From: Kluyvera sp036759925
GTDB lineage: Bacteria; Pseudomonadota; Gammaproteobacteria; Enterobacterales; Enterobacteriaceae
Reading direction: 5' to 3'
DNA length: 64,000 nt
Assembly: GCF_036759925.1 (NCBI RefSeq)
Contig: NZ_JAPKIB010000001.1
Location: 62,001-126,000 of the forward strand
Shown: in pieces, positions 35,441-43,658 of the stretch
Layout of the letters: every line of letters starts with the position of its first letter
How positions within the stretch are numbered: the stretch's first letter is position 1
Translations under genes and position numbers: made by a program
The notes under the pieces: generated by a model
The model's input: the letters and a program-made list of their open reading frames with translations, nothing else
Told to the model about the DNA's origin: nothing
The model's database searches: none

Positions 35441-36010
35441 ATGAACTTAACCGCCACTATCCTTCTCGCCCTTGGTATGTCAATGGATGCCTTCGCAGCA
35501 TCGATTGGTAAAGGCGCGACGCTGCACAAACCGAAATTCTCCGAAGCCCTACGTACTGGCCTGATTTTTGGCGTCATTGAGATGCTTACCCCGCTCATCG
35601 GCTGGGGGCTTGGCATGCTGGCGAGTCAGTTCGTCATGGAATGGAGCCACTGGGTAGCCTTCGTCCTGCTGGTGTTCCTCGGCGGGCGTATGGTGCTGGA
35701 AGGGATCCGCGGCACAGATGATGATGAAGAAGCGGAAACGCCGCGTCGTCACGGTTTCTGGCTGCTGGTCACCACCGCGATTGCCACCAGCCTGGATGCG
35801 ATGGCCGTGGGCGTAGGTCTGGCCTTCCTGCAGGTCAATATTCTCGCCACCGCATTTGCCATCGGCTGCGCCACTTTTGTGATGTCCACTCTTGGCATGA
35901 TGGTCGGTCGCTTTATCGGCCCGCTGCTCGGCAAACGGGCTGAAATTCTGGGCGGGATCGTGCTTATCGCTATCGGCGCACAAATCCTCTACGCTCACTA
36001 CATGGGTTAA
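35441..36010 (+). CDS. mntP: Manganese efflux pump MntP
   Basis: 189-residue exporter of Mn2+ across the inner membrane. Start MNLTATILLALGMSMDAFAASIGKG, with the metal-site acidic residue in SMDAF, its internal repeat TSLDAMAVGVG, and the GLIFG and GGRMVLEG segments. A cytoplasmic acidic loop (DDDEEAE) lies mid-protein. The longer upstream frame is the riboswitch leader, not coding. Controlled at three levels visible upstream: MntR-like boxes, a possible Fur site, and the yybP-ykoY riboswitch. The last four bases overlap the convergent rlmA stop. Confidence 0.97.
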   Translation: MNLTATILLALGMSMDAFAASIGKGATLHKPKFSEALRTGLIFGVIEMLTPLIGWGLGMLASQFVMEWSHWVAFVLLVFLGGRMVLEGIRGTDDDEEAETPRRHGFWLLVTTAIATSLDAMAVGVGLAFLQVNILATAFAIGCATFVMSTLGMMVGRFIGPLLGKRAEILGGIVLIAIGAQILYAHYMG

Positions 36011-36804
36011 TCGGCGTCTCTTTGCCAGGCGTGAATCGCGAAATCCGTCTGGCAAGCAAACTGCGCCTGCTGTGCTAACGCCTCCCACACTTCTGGCTTC
36101 GCCCGCCACGCAAACGGCGTCATCTGCAATAACGTCACCGCTTCCTCACCGGTCAACTGCATCGGATAGGCCAACGCATCATGGCTCTCCAGGCTAAACC
36201 CGTCCAGTACTTCGGAATGCGGCGCATGCAGCTGCACTTCGCTATAGATAAGCCCTTTCAGCTCAACAAGATGGCGCGGCCCCGGCGTGACGGTAATGAC
36301 CCAACCGCCCGGTTTCACTACGCGCTTCAGCTCTTGCGGATTACACGGCGCATAGATCCTAACGATAGCGTCCATGCTGGTGTCAGCAAACGGCAGACGC
36401 TGGCTGGAGGCGACGCAAAAATCCACCTGCGGATAGCGCTTCGCACCATAGCGAATAGCGGTTTTCGACACATCCAGCCCCCAGGTAGCCTGCGCCTCAG
36501 CGGCAAAGGCGTGGGTGTAGTACCCTTCCCCACAGCCAATATCCAACAGCTGTTCTGGCTTAATAGCGCGTAGCTTCGCACTCACGGCGTCGCGCAGCGG
36601 TTGATAGTGCCCAGCATCGAGAAAGGCGCGGCGCGCCTGCATCATCTCTGCGCTGTCGCCCGGGTCTCGAGAGCGTTTGTGCTGTACCGGCAGGAGATTG
36701 ACGTAGCCCTCTTTCGCCCGATCGAACTGGTGACGCTGTGGGCAAAGATAACTATTGCCGCTGCGCGTTAATGGCGCATGGCAAAGCGGACAACTGTAGG
36801 ACAT
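36007..36804 (-). CDS. rlmA: 23S rRNA (guanine-745-N1)-methyltransferase RlmA
   Basis: 265 residues. An N-terminal zinc-binding site (Cys5, Cys8, Cys21, His25 in CPLCHAPLTRSGNSYLCPQRH) is followed by a Rossmann SAM-binding fold with LLDIGCGEGYY and SKTAIRYGAK. It methylates N1 of G745 in helix 35 of 23S rRNA. Its stop overlaps the mntP stop tail to tail. Same order as E. coli (mntP-rlmA-cspC). Confidence 0.95.
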   Translation of the reverse strand: MSYSCPLCHAPLTRSGNSYLCPQRHQFDRAKEGYVNLLPVQHKRSRDPGDSAEMMQARRAFLDAGHYQPLRDAVSAKLRAIKPEQLLDIGCGEGYYTHAFAAEAQATWGLDVSKTAIRYGAKRYPQVDFCVASSQRLPFADTSMDAIVRIYAPCNPQELKRVVKPGGWVITVTPGPRHLVELKGLIYSEVQLHAPHSEVLDGFSLESHDALAYPMQLTGEEAVTLLQMTPFAWRAKPEVWEALAQQAQFACQTDFAIHAWQRDAD

Positions 36805-36901
36805 AGCAACTCCGGCTCTATTTCAAAGGGCGAAAGTGTACCGCTATTCGAGCGAGGGAGAAAGGCGAAGCGGCGGTTAAGACAGTGGAGGTAGAAATGA
36901 T

Positions 36902-36925
36902 AAAGCCCCGCAGAAGCGAGGCTTT
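36902..36925 (-). terminator. Terminator of cspC
   Basis: Inverted repeat AAAGCCTCGC/GCGGGGCTTT with a short loop, about 50 bases downstream of the cspC stop, followed by ATCATTTC on the minus strand. Confidence 0.6.
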
Positions 36926-36974
36926 ATGTCTGATAATGTTACGCTGACGCGCCGCAAGATCAGTGATTGTCGAA

Positions 36975-37184
36975 TCAGATAGCGGTTACGTTAACAGCCG
37001 CTGGGCCTTTCTGGCCGTCCTGAATTTCGAACTCAACGTTCTGGCCTTCAGCCAGAGTTTTGAAGCCGTTACCCTGGATTGCAGAGAAATGTACGAATAC
37101 ATCTTTGCTGCCGTCAGCAGGAGTAATGAAGCCAAAACCTTTAGACTCGTTGAACCACTTAACTTGACCTTTAATCTTTGCCAT
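36975..37184 (-). CDS. cspC: Cold-shock-like protein CspC
   Basis: 69-residue single-stranded nucleic acid-binding protein identical in layout to E. coli CspC, starting [20 protein letters not shown] with RNP1 (KGFGFI) and RNP2 (VFVHF) intact. CspC is constitutively expressed at 37 C and stabilises transcripts such as rpoS. An AAGGAA ribosome site precedes the ATG. The yobF frame overlaps the first 14 bases, so the two are likely translationally coupled. Confidence 0.97.
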
Positions 37185-37341
37185 TTGCAAAATTCCTTAG
37201 AGTGTTTTCTGCGCCCGCAGGCGTTTTCATAGATAAAACTGAGACATGACTGCATGAGGCACTAATATAAGGTTCGGCAGAGAAGCGGTATTCAACGTCA
37301 ACGTGTTTACTCAGAACTTCTTTACTGATAATGCCATACAT
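37171..37341 (-). CDS. yobF: Small protein YobF
   Basis: A 56-codon frame starts at ATG 37341 ([18 protein letters not shown]) and continues [20 protein letters not shown], matching E. coli YobF (47 residues), a small protein induced by heat and other stresses. Here the C-terminus differs and extends to a stop inside cspC, giving a 14-base overlap. GAGGT about 13 bases upstream may be the ribosome site. The pair yobF-cspC is a conserved operon. Confidence 0.85.
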
Positions 37342-38103
37342 AAACAGAACTGTACCTCGTTTAACCCAAAACGTGTTATCACATACAACGATAATAATGG
37401 CAAGCCATTTTTAAAGGTGTCTCGATCGGCCGCACAAATCCCAACAAATCCTTTGTCATGGGGCGAATTTCTCCCCAACGAAACGTCTCGCTGAATGGAT
37501 GTTAGCAGATCTAAAATGTGACCTAGCTTACGGTAACGTAAGACATTTTTAACATAGCCCAACATTTTTCCAGCGTCCAGAATATCCTTATCGCCTCAAA
37601 AATTTTTATATCGTTAGACTATTTTCGCTATAACATTTTCGCATGCCGTTCGGCTAGCTGGTTATAAGTGCTTCACATGAGTACGGTTATCCAGCAAGTC
37701 TCCGGCGATTAACATCGCGGGCTATATTGCACCAAAATAATGAAACTTTCGTGACATTGCTTCATTACAACGCAATAAAAACGTTTCGCTATTACTCTCT
37801 GGATTAAGCTCCGCCAAATGGGTGATCAATTCGCCAATTTGTACAGTGTTAATACGAACAATAATATTAAGGTGCGATAAATAGAATTTAGGAATGATTC
37901 ACTGATAACAATAACATAACGTTATAGATTATACCGATACGTGAACGCGAATATCGCCGCGCAGCACGTCAGTTGCGCAAAGTGAATATCACATCGCGTA
38001 ACGTGTACGGGTTAAGCGTTTAGAGAATAGGCGCACCAGGATAGTGCAACGTGGGATGTCCGGCAGCCCAGAACAGGCTGCCCGGCGTTAGCATACAAAG
38101 AGG
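37342..38103. other. 762-bp AT-rich interval without a supported gene
   Basis: The right part of this gap next to yobF is its 5' leader and promoter; it contains a small inverted repeat GGGGAGAAATTCGCCCC near 37461. From about 37570 to 38040 I see AT-rich sequence with short, unsupported frames on both strands and no recognisable RNA gene. In E. coli the yobF-yebO interval is, as I recall, much shorter. Confidence 0.5.
38060..38085 (-). terminator. Hairpin after yebO
   Basis: CCGGGCAGCC paired with GGCTGCCGG around a short loop, 19 bases after the yebO stop. The stem is strong but no U-tract follows. Confidence 0.4.
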
Positions 38104-38403
38104 TTATCGCTCCGCCACCAGACGGATAAAATCTTCTTTGCCTTCTTCTTCAACGTCTTCTGCTTTTGCTTTTGGCGCTTCTTCTTCCTTCACGTCTGGC
38201 TCATTAGCCTCGCATAAACGACGCAGCAGCGCATTCTGGCGCTTTTGCAGGTCGAGTAGCGATTCAAGGAGTTCGATTTGCTCATTAGCGCGGGAACTGG
38301 CGCGATTCACAAAGAACCACAACACCAGACCGACCAACAGCAGCAGGAAGGAAAATGCCAGAGATACCAGATTTAATGCCCCAGAACTTACAAGATCACT
38401 CAT
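38104..38403 (-). CDS. yebO: Membrane-anchored protein YebO
   Basis: 99-residue homologue of E. coli YebO (95). One membrane segment at residues about 12-31 (LVSLAFSFLLLLVGLVLWFFV), then a coiled, charged cytoplasmic part with the family stretch NEQIELLESLLDLQKRQNALLRRLCEANEP and a C-terminal IRLVAER. AGGTGG ribosome site upstream. Function unknown; in E. coli it is co-regulated with mgrB. The mgrB stop lies 73 bases upstream on the same strand. Confidence 0.93.
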   Translation of the reverse strand: MSDLVSSGALNLVSLAFSFLLLLVGLVLWFFVNRASSRANEQIELLESLLDLQKRQNALLRRLCEANEPDVKEEEAPKAKAEDVEEEGKEDFIRLVAER

Positions 38404-38476
38404 TTTACCACCTCAAAAAGAACGATCCATTCTACCACTCACATTACGGAAGGAAATCGCTGCCGGCAAAAATGTT

Positions 38477-38620
38477 TTACCAGGGTATAAACCGGTTAAT
38501 GCTGCATATGCCGCTGAAAAACTGAACGTCCTGATCGCACATCACGTTGATCATCTGGGTCCAGAGCAGCAGGCAGGCGGCAATCACGAGTATCAGTAAT
38601 ACCCACCGAAACTTTTTCAC
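38477..38620 (-). CDS. mgrB: PhoQ negative-feedback regulator MgrB
   Basis: 47-residue single-pass inner-membrane protein that inhibits the PhoQ kinase. It starts at a GTG (38618-38620) after GGAGAG. The frame begins MKKFRWVLLILVIAAC and includes the periplasmic NVMCDQDVQFFSGIC with both conserved cysteines, ending RFIPW. The frame is intact, so the colistin-resistance route through mgrB loss is not present here. Too short for a usual gene finder, but its identity is clear from sequence and from the yebO-mgrB-yobH order. Confidence 0.95.
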   Translation of the reverse strand: MKKFRWVLLILVIAACLLLWTQMINVMCDQDVQFFSGICSINRFIPW

Positions 38621-38788
38621 TCAACTCTCCGCATGAATTCTTATTCAGATGCAACCAGGTTAGCATGCTAACCTTAAACCGCGGCTAACTGTAACGGCAT
38701 CTCACGCTTTTAGGAATCATAGACTTGTGTCAATCCGTTATTGCAGTAACGTAGCAATCATGAAAGATATAATAGAAGAGGAATTTTT

Positions 38789-39028
38789 ATGCGCCTGTTT
38801 ATCAGAACTATCGTTTTTCTGGTTATCGTCGCGATCGGGGTGCTTCTGAGCGGGTACGGCGTACTGGCCGGGAGCCAGAAAACGGCGGGTGGCCTTGGGT
38901 TACAATGTAAGTATCTGACAGCACAAGGTTATAGCACCGCATTTTACCTACACAGCGACAACGGTGTCGTCGGTCGCTCCAGCTGCCCGCTGTTTCGTAA
39001 GAGCACAAGCGTGGTAGATAACGGCTAA
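38789..39028 (+). CDS. yobH: YobH family small membrane protein
   Basis: 79 residues, the E. coli YobH length. The N-terminal hydrophobic segment (FIRTIVFLVIVAIGVLLSG) could be a signal anchor or cleaved signal, followed by GGLGLQCKYLTAQGYSTA and the ending STSVVDNG. Function unknown. AGGAATTTTT precedes the ATG. Divergent from mgrB and convergent with kdgR. Confidence 0.92.
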   Translation: MRLFIRTIVFLVIVAIGVLLSGYGVLAGSQKTAGGLGLQCKYLTAQGYSTAFYLHSDNGVVGRSSCPLFRKSTSVVDNG

Positions 39029-39036
39029 AAATGGAT

Positions 39037-39067
39037 AAAAAACCTGGTTTAATACCAGGTTTTTTTG
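39037..39067. terminator. Bidirectional terminator between yobH and kdgR
   Basis: Stem AAAAACCTGGT/ACCAGGTTTTTT with T-runs on both strands, lying between the two convergent stop codons. Confidence 0.85.
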
Positions 39068-39071
39068 TCAC

Positions 39072-39863
39072 TCAGAACGGGTAGTCGTTATAACCCATCT
39101 GCTCTGAAATCTTACGCGCAGCGGTATGCAGCATCTCAACATACTCATGCAGACGTTCTTCAGAGAAGCGCAGCGTCGGGAAGGAGATACTCAAACCGGC
39201 GATAACCACGCCAAAGCGGTCAAATACCGGTACGCCGATACAGCGCAGCCCTTCTTCCTGTTCTTCGTTATCTTCGCCCCAGCCCTGTTTGCGGACCTGC
39301 TCAAGAACGGTAATCAGCTCATCGGTGTTGGCAATCGTGCGCTCGGTGCTGCACTTATACTCAACGCCTTCGAGGATCTGACGAACTTCGGCCGGATCGC
39401 GCCAGGCCAGCAGAACTTTACCGATCGCGGTGCTGTACAGTGGGTTACGACGACCCACGCGGGAGTACATACGCAGGTTGTACATTGAGTCAATTTTGTG
39501 GATATAGACAATGCTGTCTTCATCCAGCGCACCCAGGTGAATGGTCTCTTTCGTCAGGCGAGAGAGTTCACGCATCTGGATATCCGCACTGCGGATTAAA
39601 TCAACGTTCTGCAGGGCACGAGCACCCAGCTCAAACAGCTTCAGCGTGAGTGAATACTTTTCGGATTCCCCTTCCTGGGCAACGTATCCCAATGACTTCA
39701 TGGTTTGCAAAAAGCGATAAACGGTGCTTTTCGACATCATGACGCGTTGCGACAGTTCAGTAATACCAATTTCGCGTTCTTCGCCAAGTGCCTGCAGGAT
39801 ACCAAATACCTTGAGTACCGAAGAGACAGAATCTGGTTGTTTGTCCAAATCCGTTGCTGACAT
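39072..39863 (-). CDS. kdgR: IclR-family repressor KdgR
   Basis: 263-residue repressor of pectin/uronate catabolism, released by 2-keto-3-deoxygluconate. Winged helix at about 15-75 (ITELSQRVMMSKSTVYRFL), IclR effector domain after it (KETIHLGALDEDSIVYIHK, STAIGKVLLAW, EQEEGLRCIGVPVFD). Nearly identical to E. coli KdgR. It is divergent from yebQ. Because beta-elimination of uronic polymers leads to KDG, it is the natural candidate regulator for the lyase locus at 14.4-23.5 kb; that link is inference. Confidence 0.96.
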   Translation of the reverse strand: MSATDLDKQPDSVSSVLKVFGILQALGEEREIGITELSQRVMMSKSTVYRFLQTMKSLGYVAQEGESEKYSLTLKLFELGARALQNVDLIRSADIQMRELSRLTKETIHLGALDEDSIVYIHKIDSMYNLRMYSRVGRRNPLYSTAIGKVLLAWRDPAEVRQILEGVEYKCSTERTIANTDELITVLEQVRKQGWGEDNEEQEEGLRCIGVPVFDRFGVVIAGLSISFPTLRFSEERLHEYVEMLHTAARKISEQMGYNDYPF

Positions 39864-40040
39864 TTATCACCTCATCGCAACTGTTTTATAAAAATTAGAA
39901 CCGGTTTTTATTATAATTTCGCAAAGCGTCTGTAGCAATGAAACTTCTGTGACCTGGTTACAAATCTGCGACATTAGGTCGAATAATCAATGCTAGAATC
40001 ATTCTTTGGTTAATAATTCACACAAAAACAAGTTTCTAAC

Positions 40041-41414
40041 ATGACTCGAAACCTGATCGACGGCCTGCCGACGCCCCAACGCTACGGCGCCATTTTGACT
40101 ATTGTTATCGGTATTACGATGGCCGTTCTTGATGGCGCGATTGCCAACGTTGCGCTGCCAACCATCGCTACCGACCTGAACGCCTCCCCGGCAGCCTCCA
40201 TCTGGATAGTCAATGCCTACCAGATTGCCATTGTTATCTCCCTGCTCTCCCTCTCCTTCCTCGGCGATATGATTGGCTACCACCGCATTTATAAAGCCGG
40301 TCTTGTCGTCTTCACCCTCGCCTCACTGTTCTGCGCCTTCTCGAACTCGCTCGAGATGCTCACGCTGGCGCGCATTCTGCAGGGGTTTGGGGGCGCAGCG
40401 CTGATGAGCGTCAACACGGCGCTGATCCGTCTGATCTACCCGCAGCGTCAGCTAGGGCGCGGGATGGGGATAAACTCCTTCGTGGTGGCCGTGTCGTCGG
40501 CAGCGGGGCCAACCATCGCTGCGGCCATTTTGTCACTGGCTTCATGGCAGTGGCTCTTCTTTATTAACGTGCCGCTGGGGATTATTGCCTGGCTGCTGGC
40601 CGTACGCTTCCTGCCGTCAAACGGCACCCGCAGCCAGTCACAGCGTTTCGACCTGCCAAGCGCGGTGATGAATGCCCTGACCTTCGGCCTGCTAATCACC
40701 GCGCTTAGCAGCTTTGCGCAAGGACAGTCCACTGAAGTGGTACTGCTGGAAATCGTTGCGCTGCTGGTGATTGGCTTCTTCTTCGTGCGTCGCCAGCTAC
40801 GGCTGCCGGTGCCGCTGCTGCCTGTCGACTTGCTGCGCATTCCGCTGTTCTCACTCTCTATCTGTACCTCTATCTGCTCTTTCTGTGCACAGATGCTGGC
40901 AATGGTATCGCTGCCCTTCTTCCTGCAGTCGGTCGTTGGCCGTACCGAAGTGGAGACCGGTTTACTGTTGACGCCGTGGCCGCTGGCGACCATGGTGATG
41001 GCTCCATTGGCAGGCTATCTTATCGAGCGCGTTCACGCGGGCCTGCTGGGTGCACTGGGCATGGCGATTATGGCCTGCGGCCTGTTTGGATTGGCGCTAC
41101 TGCCATCGTCACCGAGCGATATCGATATTATCTGGCGTATGCTGCTGTGTGGCGCAGGCTTCGGGCTGTTCCAGTCACCGAACAATCACACCATTATTGC
41201 CTCTGCACCGCGTAATCGCAGCGGCGGAGCCAGCGGAATGCTCGGCACGGCGCGCCTGCTGGGGCAAAGTACCGGTGCAGCGCTGGTCGCGCTGATGTTT
41301 AACGCCTTCGGCAACGGCGGTACCCACGTGTCGCTGTTGCTGGCCGGTACGCTGGCGGTCGTCGCCACACTGTTCAGCGGGCTACGCGTCACCCAGCCAC
41401 GCGCCCAGAGCTAA
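40041..41414 (+). CDS. yebQ: MFS transporter YebQ
   Basis: 457-residue drug:H+ antiporter-2 type MFS protein, same length as E. coli YebQ. Fourteen membrane segments are plausible; motif A-like LGDMIGYHRIYKAG follows the second segment, motif C-like VAVSSAAGPTIAAAIL the fifth, and AVLDGAIANVALPTIA marks the first. Substrate unknown. Divergent from kdgR, as in E. coli. Confidence 0.94.
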   Translation: MTRNLIDGLPTPQRYGAILTIVIGITMAVLDGAIANVALPTIATDLNASPAASIWIVNAYQIAIVISLLSLSFLGDMIGYHRIYKAGLVVFTLASLFCAFSNSLEMLTLARILQGFGGAALMSVNTALIRLIYPQRQLGRGMGINSFVVAVSSAAGPTIAAAILSLASWQWLFFINVPLGIIAWLLAVRFLPSNGTRSQSQRFDLPSAVMNALTFGLLITALSSFAQGQSTEVVLLEIVALLVIGFFFVRRQLRLPVPLLPVDLLRIPLFSLSICTSICSFCAQMLAMVSLPFFLQSVVGRTEVETGLLLTPWPLATMVMAPLAGYLIERVHAGLLGALGMAIMACGLFGLALLPSSPSDIDIIWRMLLCGAGFGLFQSPNNHTIIASAPRNRSGGASGMLGTARLLGQSTGAALVALMFNAFGNGGTHVSLLLAGTLAVVATLFSGLRVTQPRAQS

Positions 41415-41435
41415 AAACCGGTATTGTCATATCGC

Positions 41436-41475
41436 AACCGCCCGATGTTAAGCGTCGTATCTTGCTCGGGCGGTT
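41436..41475. terminator. Hairpin between yebQ and the MocR gene
   Basis: 10-bp perfect inverted repeat AACCGCCCGA/TCGGGCGGTT with a 20-base loop, at the convergent gene junction. No long U-run follows. Confidence 0.5.
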
Positions 41476-41506
41476 TGACACAAGTGTCCCCTAACTTTAA
41501 GCGCGT

Positions 41507-42976
41507 TTATATCACGCTGGACAATCGGCGAATGCCCTCTTGCAAGACCTCCGGGGAATGGTTGGCAAAACCAAGCAAAATACCTTCACGCGACATCGGA
41601 CGCTGGCAATAGCGTTCAAAGGATTGAATCCCCATCCCCAATTGGCTGGCTTTCATTTCCACCTCCTTCCCCGTGAGGCCGTTGAGTAGCCAGCACACCA
41701 TATGGATCCCAGAGTCGGACGGATGTACCACCATTTTCCCCGGCAAATAAGCGGCTATTGCTGCCGCTAATGCGTTCTTACGTTCGTAGCACGCTTTACG
41801 CACACGGCGAACGTGACTCGCGTAATAGCCTTCTGCAATAAAACGCGCCAGAACGGCCTGCTCCAGATACCCGGTACAGAGATCGGAGAAATATTTGGTC
41901 ATCATGAACTGCTCGCGTAATTCCGGCGGCACGACCAAAAACCCCAACCGAAATTCCGGATACATCATTTTGGAAAACGTTCCGGAATAGATAACCCGAT
42001 GATATTTATCCAGCCCCTGCAACGCCTGCAATGAGCGTGCGGCATAGCGAAACTCGCTGTTGTAGTCATCCTCAAAGATCCATGCCTGTCGGGATTCGGC
42101 CCATTCCAGCAGCGCTAACCGTCGCGAAAGGCTGAGCGTCCCACTCAATGGAAACTGGTGCGACGGGGCGGTATAGACCAGTTTTGCATCGGGAAAATGC
42201 TGTATCCCGTCGTGAATATCCATCCCCTGGTCGTCAACGCTGACCGGCCTGACGATTGCCCCAGTCGAGGTAAAGGCGCCTCGGGCACCATCATAACCGG
42301 GATCGTCTACCCACACTTCGCTACCTTTAGGCAGCAGCGCTCGTGCGGTGACATTCAGCGCCTGTTGGATACCATTGACAATAATTATCTGACTTTCATC
42401 GCAGTTAACGCCGCGAGTGGCTTGGATGTAATGATTAATCGCGCGGCGCAGCGGTTGATAGCCACAGGCGTGCGTATGCAAACCAAGCTCCCGCCGGGAC
42501 TGTCGCCAGACCCGCCCCAGCAGTCGCCCCCATAAATCATGGGGGAAAAGATCGGTACAACCTACGCCAACGGCAAATAAGCGGCTCATCCCATCGCTTT
42601 TCTGCCCTTCAGACCACAAGGGTCGCAGCGCCGCAATATCAGGATTGAGCGAACCGACTGCCGATACAGGCGGTGTAGATTCCGGCACCGGATAATGTCC
42701 ATCAATGGTTTTGTCCGGAATGCTTTCGGTCACAAACGTTCCTGCGCCTTTGCGTGCGACCAGATAGCCCTCATCCAGCAAACGTTCAAAGCCAGCAATA
42801 ACAGAGTTGCGTGAAATCGCCATCATTTCCGCTAGCGCCCGGCTTGACGGTATTTTCGAACCTGCAGCCAAACGCCCTTCCAGAATGGCATGGCGGAGCA
42901 CCTCGTAGACCTGATCTTTAATAATGCCGCCAGGTAGTAGTAGGTCCTGGAACAGGGGGGAAACCGGCTTTTTCAT
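41507..42976 (-). CDS. MocR-type PLP-dependent transcriptional regulator
   Basis: About 489 residues. The GntR winged helix occupies 10-80 (ILEGRLAAGSKIPSSRALAE), and the rest is an aminotransferase class I fold with GIQQALNVTARAL, DDPGYDGARG, FEDDYNSEFRY and the PLP-lysine segment YSGTFSKMMYPEFRLGF. Such regulators sense PLP plus an amine and usually control a divergent gene. The gene read divergently here is a GNAT acetyltransferase. The ATG at 42976 is preferred to an upstream TTG. Not part of the E. coli yebQ-htpX junction, so an accessory insertion. Confidence 0.88.
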   Translation of the reverse strand: MKKPVSPLFQDLLLPGGIIKDQVYEVLRHAILEGRLAAGSKIPSSRALAEMMAISRNSVIAGFERLLDEGYLVARKGAGTFVTESIPDKTIDGHYPVPESTPPVSAVGSLNPDIAALRPLWSEGQKSDGMSRLFAVGVGCTDLFPHDLWGRLLGRVWRQSRRELGLHTHACGYQPLRRAINHYIQATRGVNCDESQIIIVNGIQQALNVTARALLPKGSEVWVDDPGYDGARGAFTSTGAIVRPVSVDDQGMDIHDGIQHFPDAKLVYTAPSHQFPLSGTLSLSRRLALLEWAESRQAWIFEDDYNSEFRYAARSLQALQGLDKYHRVIYSGTFSKMMYPEFRLGFLVVPPELREQFMMTKYFSDLCTGYLEQAVLARFIAEGYYASHVRRVRKACYERKNALAAAIAAYLPGKMVVHPSDSGIHMVCWLLNGLTGKEVEMKASQLGMGIQSFERYCQRPMSREGILLGFANHSPEVLQEGIRRLSSVI

Positions 42977-43106
42977 CTCAATGCACCGCAACGGAAGTGG
43001 ATCCTATAAAGATACATAAAGTGGAACTTCATAGGAACCATAACGTCTTCTAACATAGCACTACCGCATGCAGATAAGGCTATTTTTTGAACAATAAGGA
43101 AGAGTC

Positions 43107-43583
43107 ATGAACGATAAAAAGGCAGGTAGTCATTTGGCAAAGATCATCATCAGACCCGCAACGGAGAGCGATTATGCGCAGTGGCTGCCGTTGTGGAAAC
43201 AGTATCAAACGTTTTATCGCGTCGACATTCCTGACGCGGTAACGCAGCAGACATGGCGTCGTTTTTTAGATTCTGACGAGCCGATGGTTTGCGCCATTGC
43301 CGAATGTGACGGCAACATTGTGGGCCTTGTTCATTACTTGTTCCACCGCTCCACATGGGCCACAGCAGATTATTGCTATCTTGAGGATTTATTCGTTACC
43401 CCGGAGGTTCGTGGTCAACAGATTGGCAGGCAACTGATTGAATACGTACAGCAACAGGCGAGTGTACAACACGCCTCCCGCCTGTACTGGCACACCCATG
43501 AAACCAACGTCCGTGGGCAACGTCTTTATGATTGGGTGGCGAATAAAAGCGGCATGATTGAGTATCAGATGTCGGTGAATTAA
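43107..43583 (+). CDS. GNAT family N-acetyltransferase
   Basis: 158 residues with the GNAT fold: N-terminal IIIRPATESDYAQWLPLW, central VGLVHYLFH and LEDLFVTPEVRGQQIGRQLIEYV, the last carrying the acetyl-CoA pyrophosphate loop (a Q/RxxGxG/A-like RGQQIG). AAGGAAGAG precedes the start. It lies 130 bp from and divergent to the MocR regulator, which probably controls it. Substrate not recognisable; an amine or amino acid derivative is likely from the MocR pairing. Confidence 0.85.
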   Translation: MNDKKAGSHLAKIIIRPATESDYAQWLPLWKQYQTFYRVDIPDAVTQQTWRRFLDSDEPMVCAIAECDGNIVGLVHYLFHRSTWATADYCYLEDLFVTPEVRGQQIGRQLIEYVQQQASVQHASRLYWHTHETNVRGQRLYDWVANKSGMIEYQMSVN

Positions 43584-43604
43584 CACCGCTTGCGGCGTAC
43601 TGTC

Positions 43605-43636
43605 ACGGCATCCCTGATGCATTCAAGGATGCCGTT
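43605..43636. terminator. Hairpin between the GNAT gene and htpX
   Basis: 9-bp perfect stem ACGGCATCC/GGATGCCGT with TTTAG following on the plus strand, between convergent genes. Confidence 0.6.
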
Positions 43637-43658
43637 TAGTGCTATTGACGTAAATCCG

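Noticed and set aside
37311..37565. 84-codon minus-strand frame overlapping yobF
   Set aside because: It shares the DNA of the clearly conserved yobF frame in another phase and has no family similarity or ribosome site.
38477..38620. Possible disruption of mgrB as a colistin-resistance lesion
   Set aside because: The 47-codon frame is intact with both periplasmic cysteines and the conserved end; no insertion sequence is present.
39864..40040. KdgR autoregulatory site between kdgR and yebQ
   Set aside because: Only fragments such as TGAAACTTCTGTG were visible, without a convincing palindrome.
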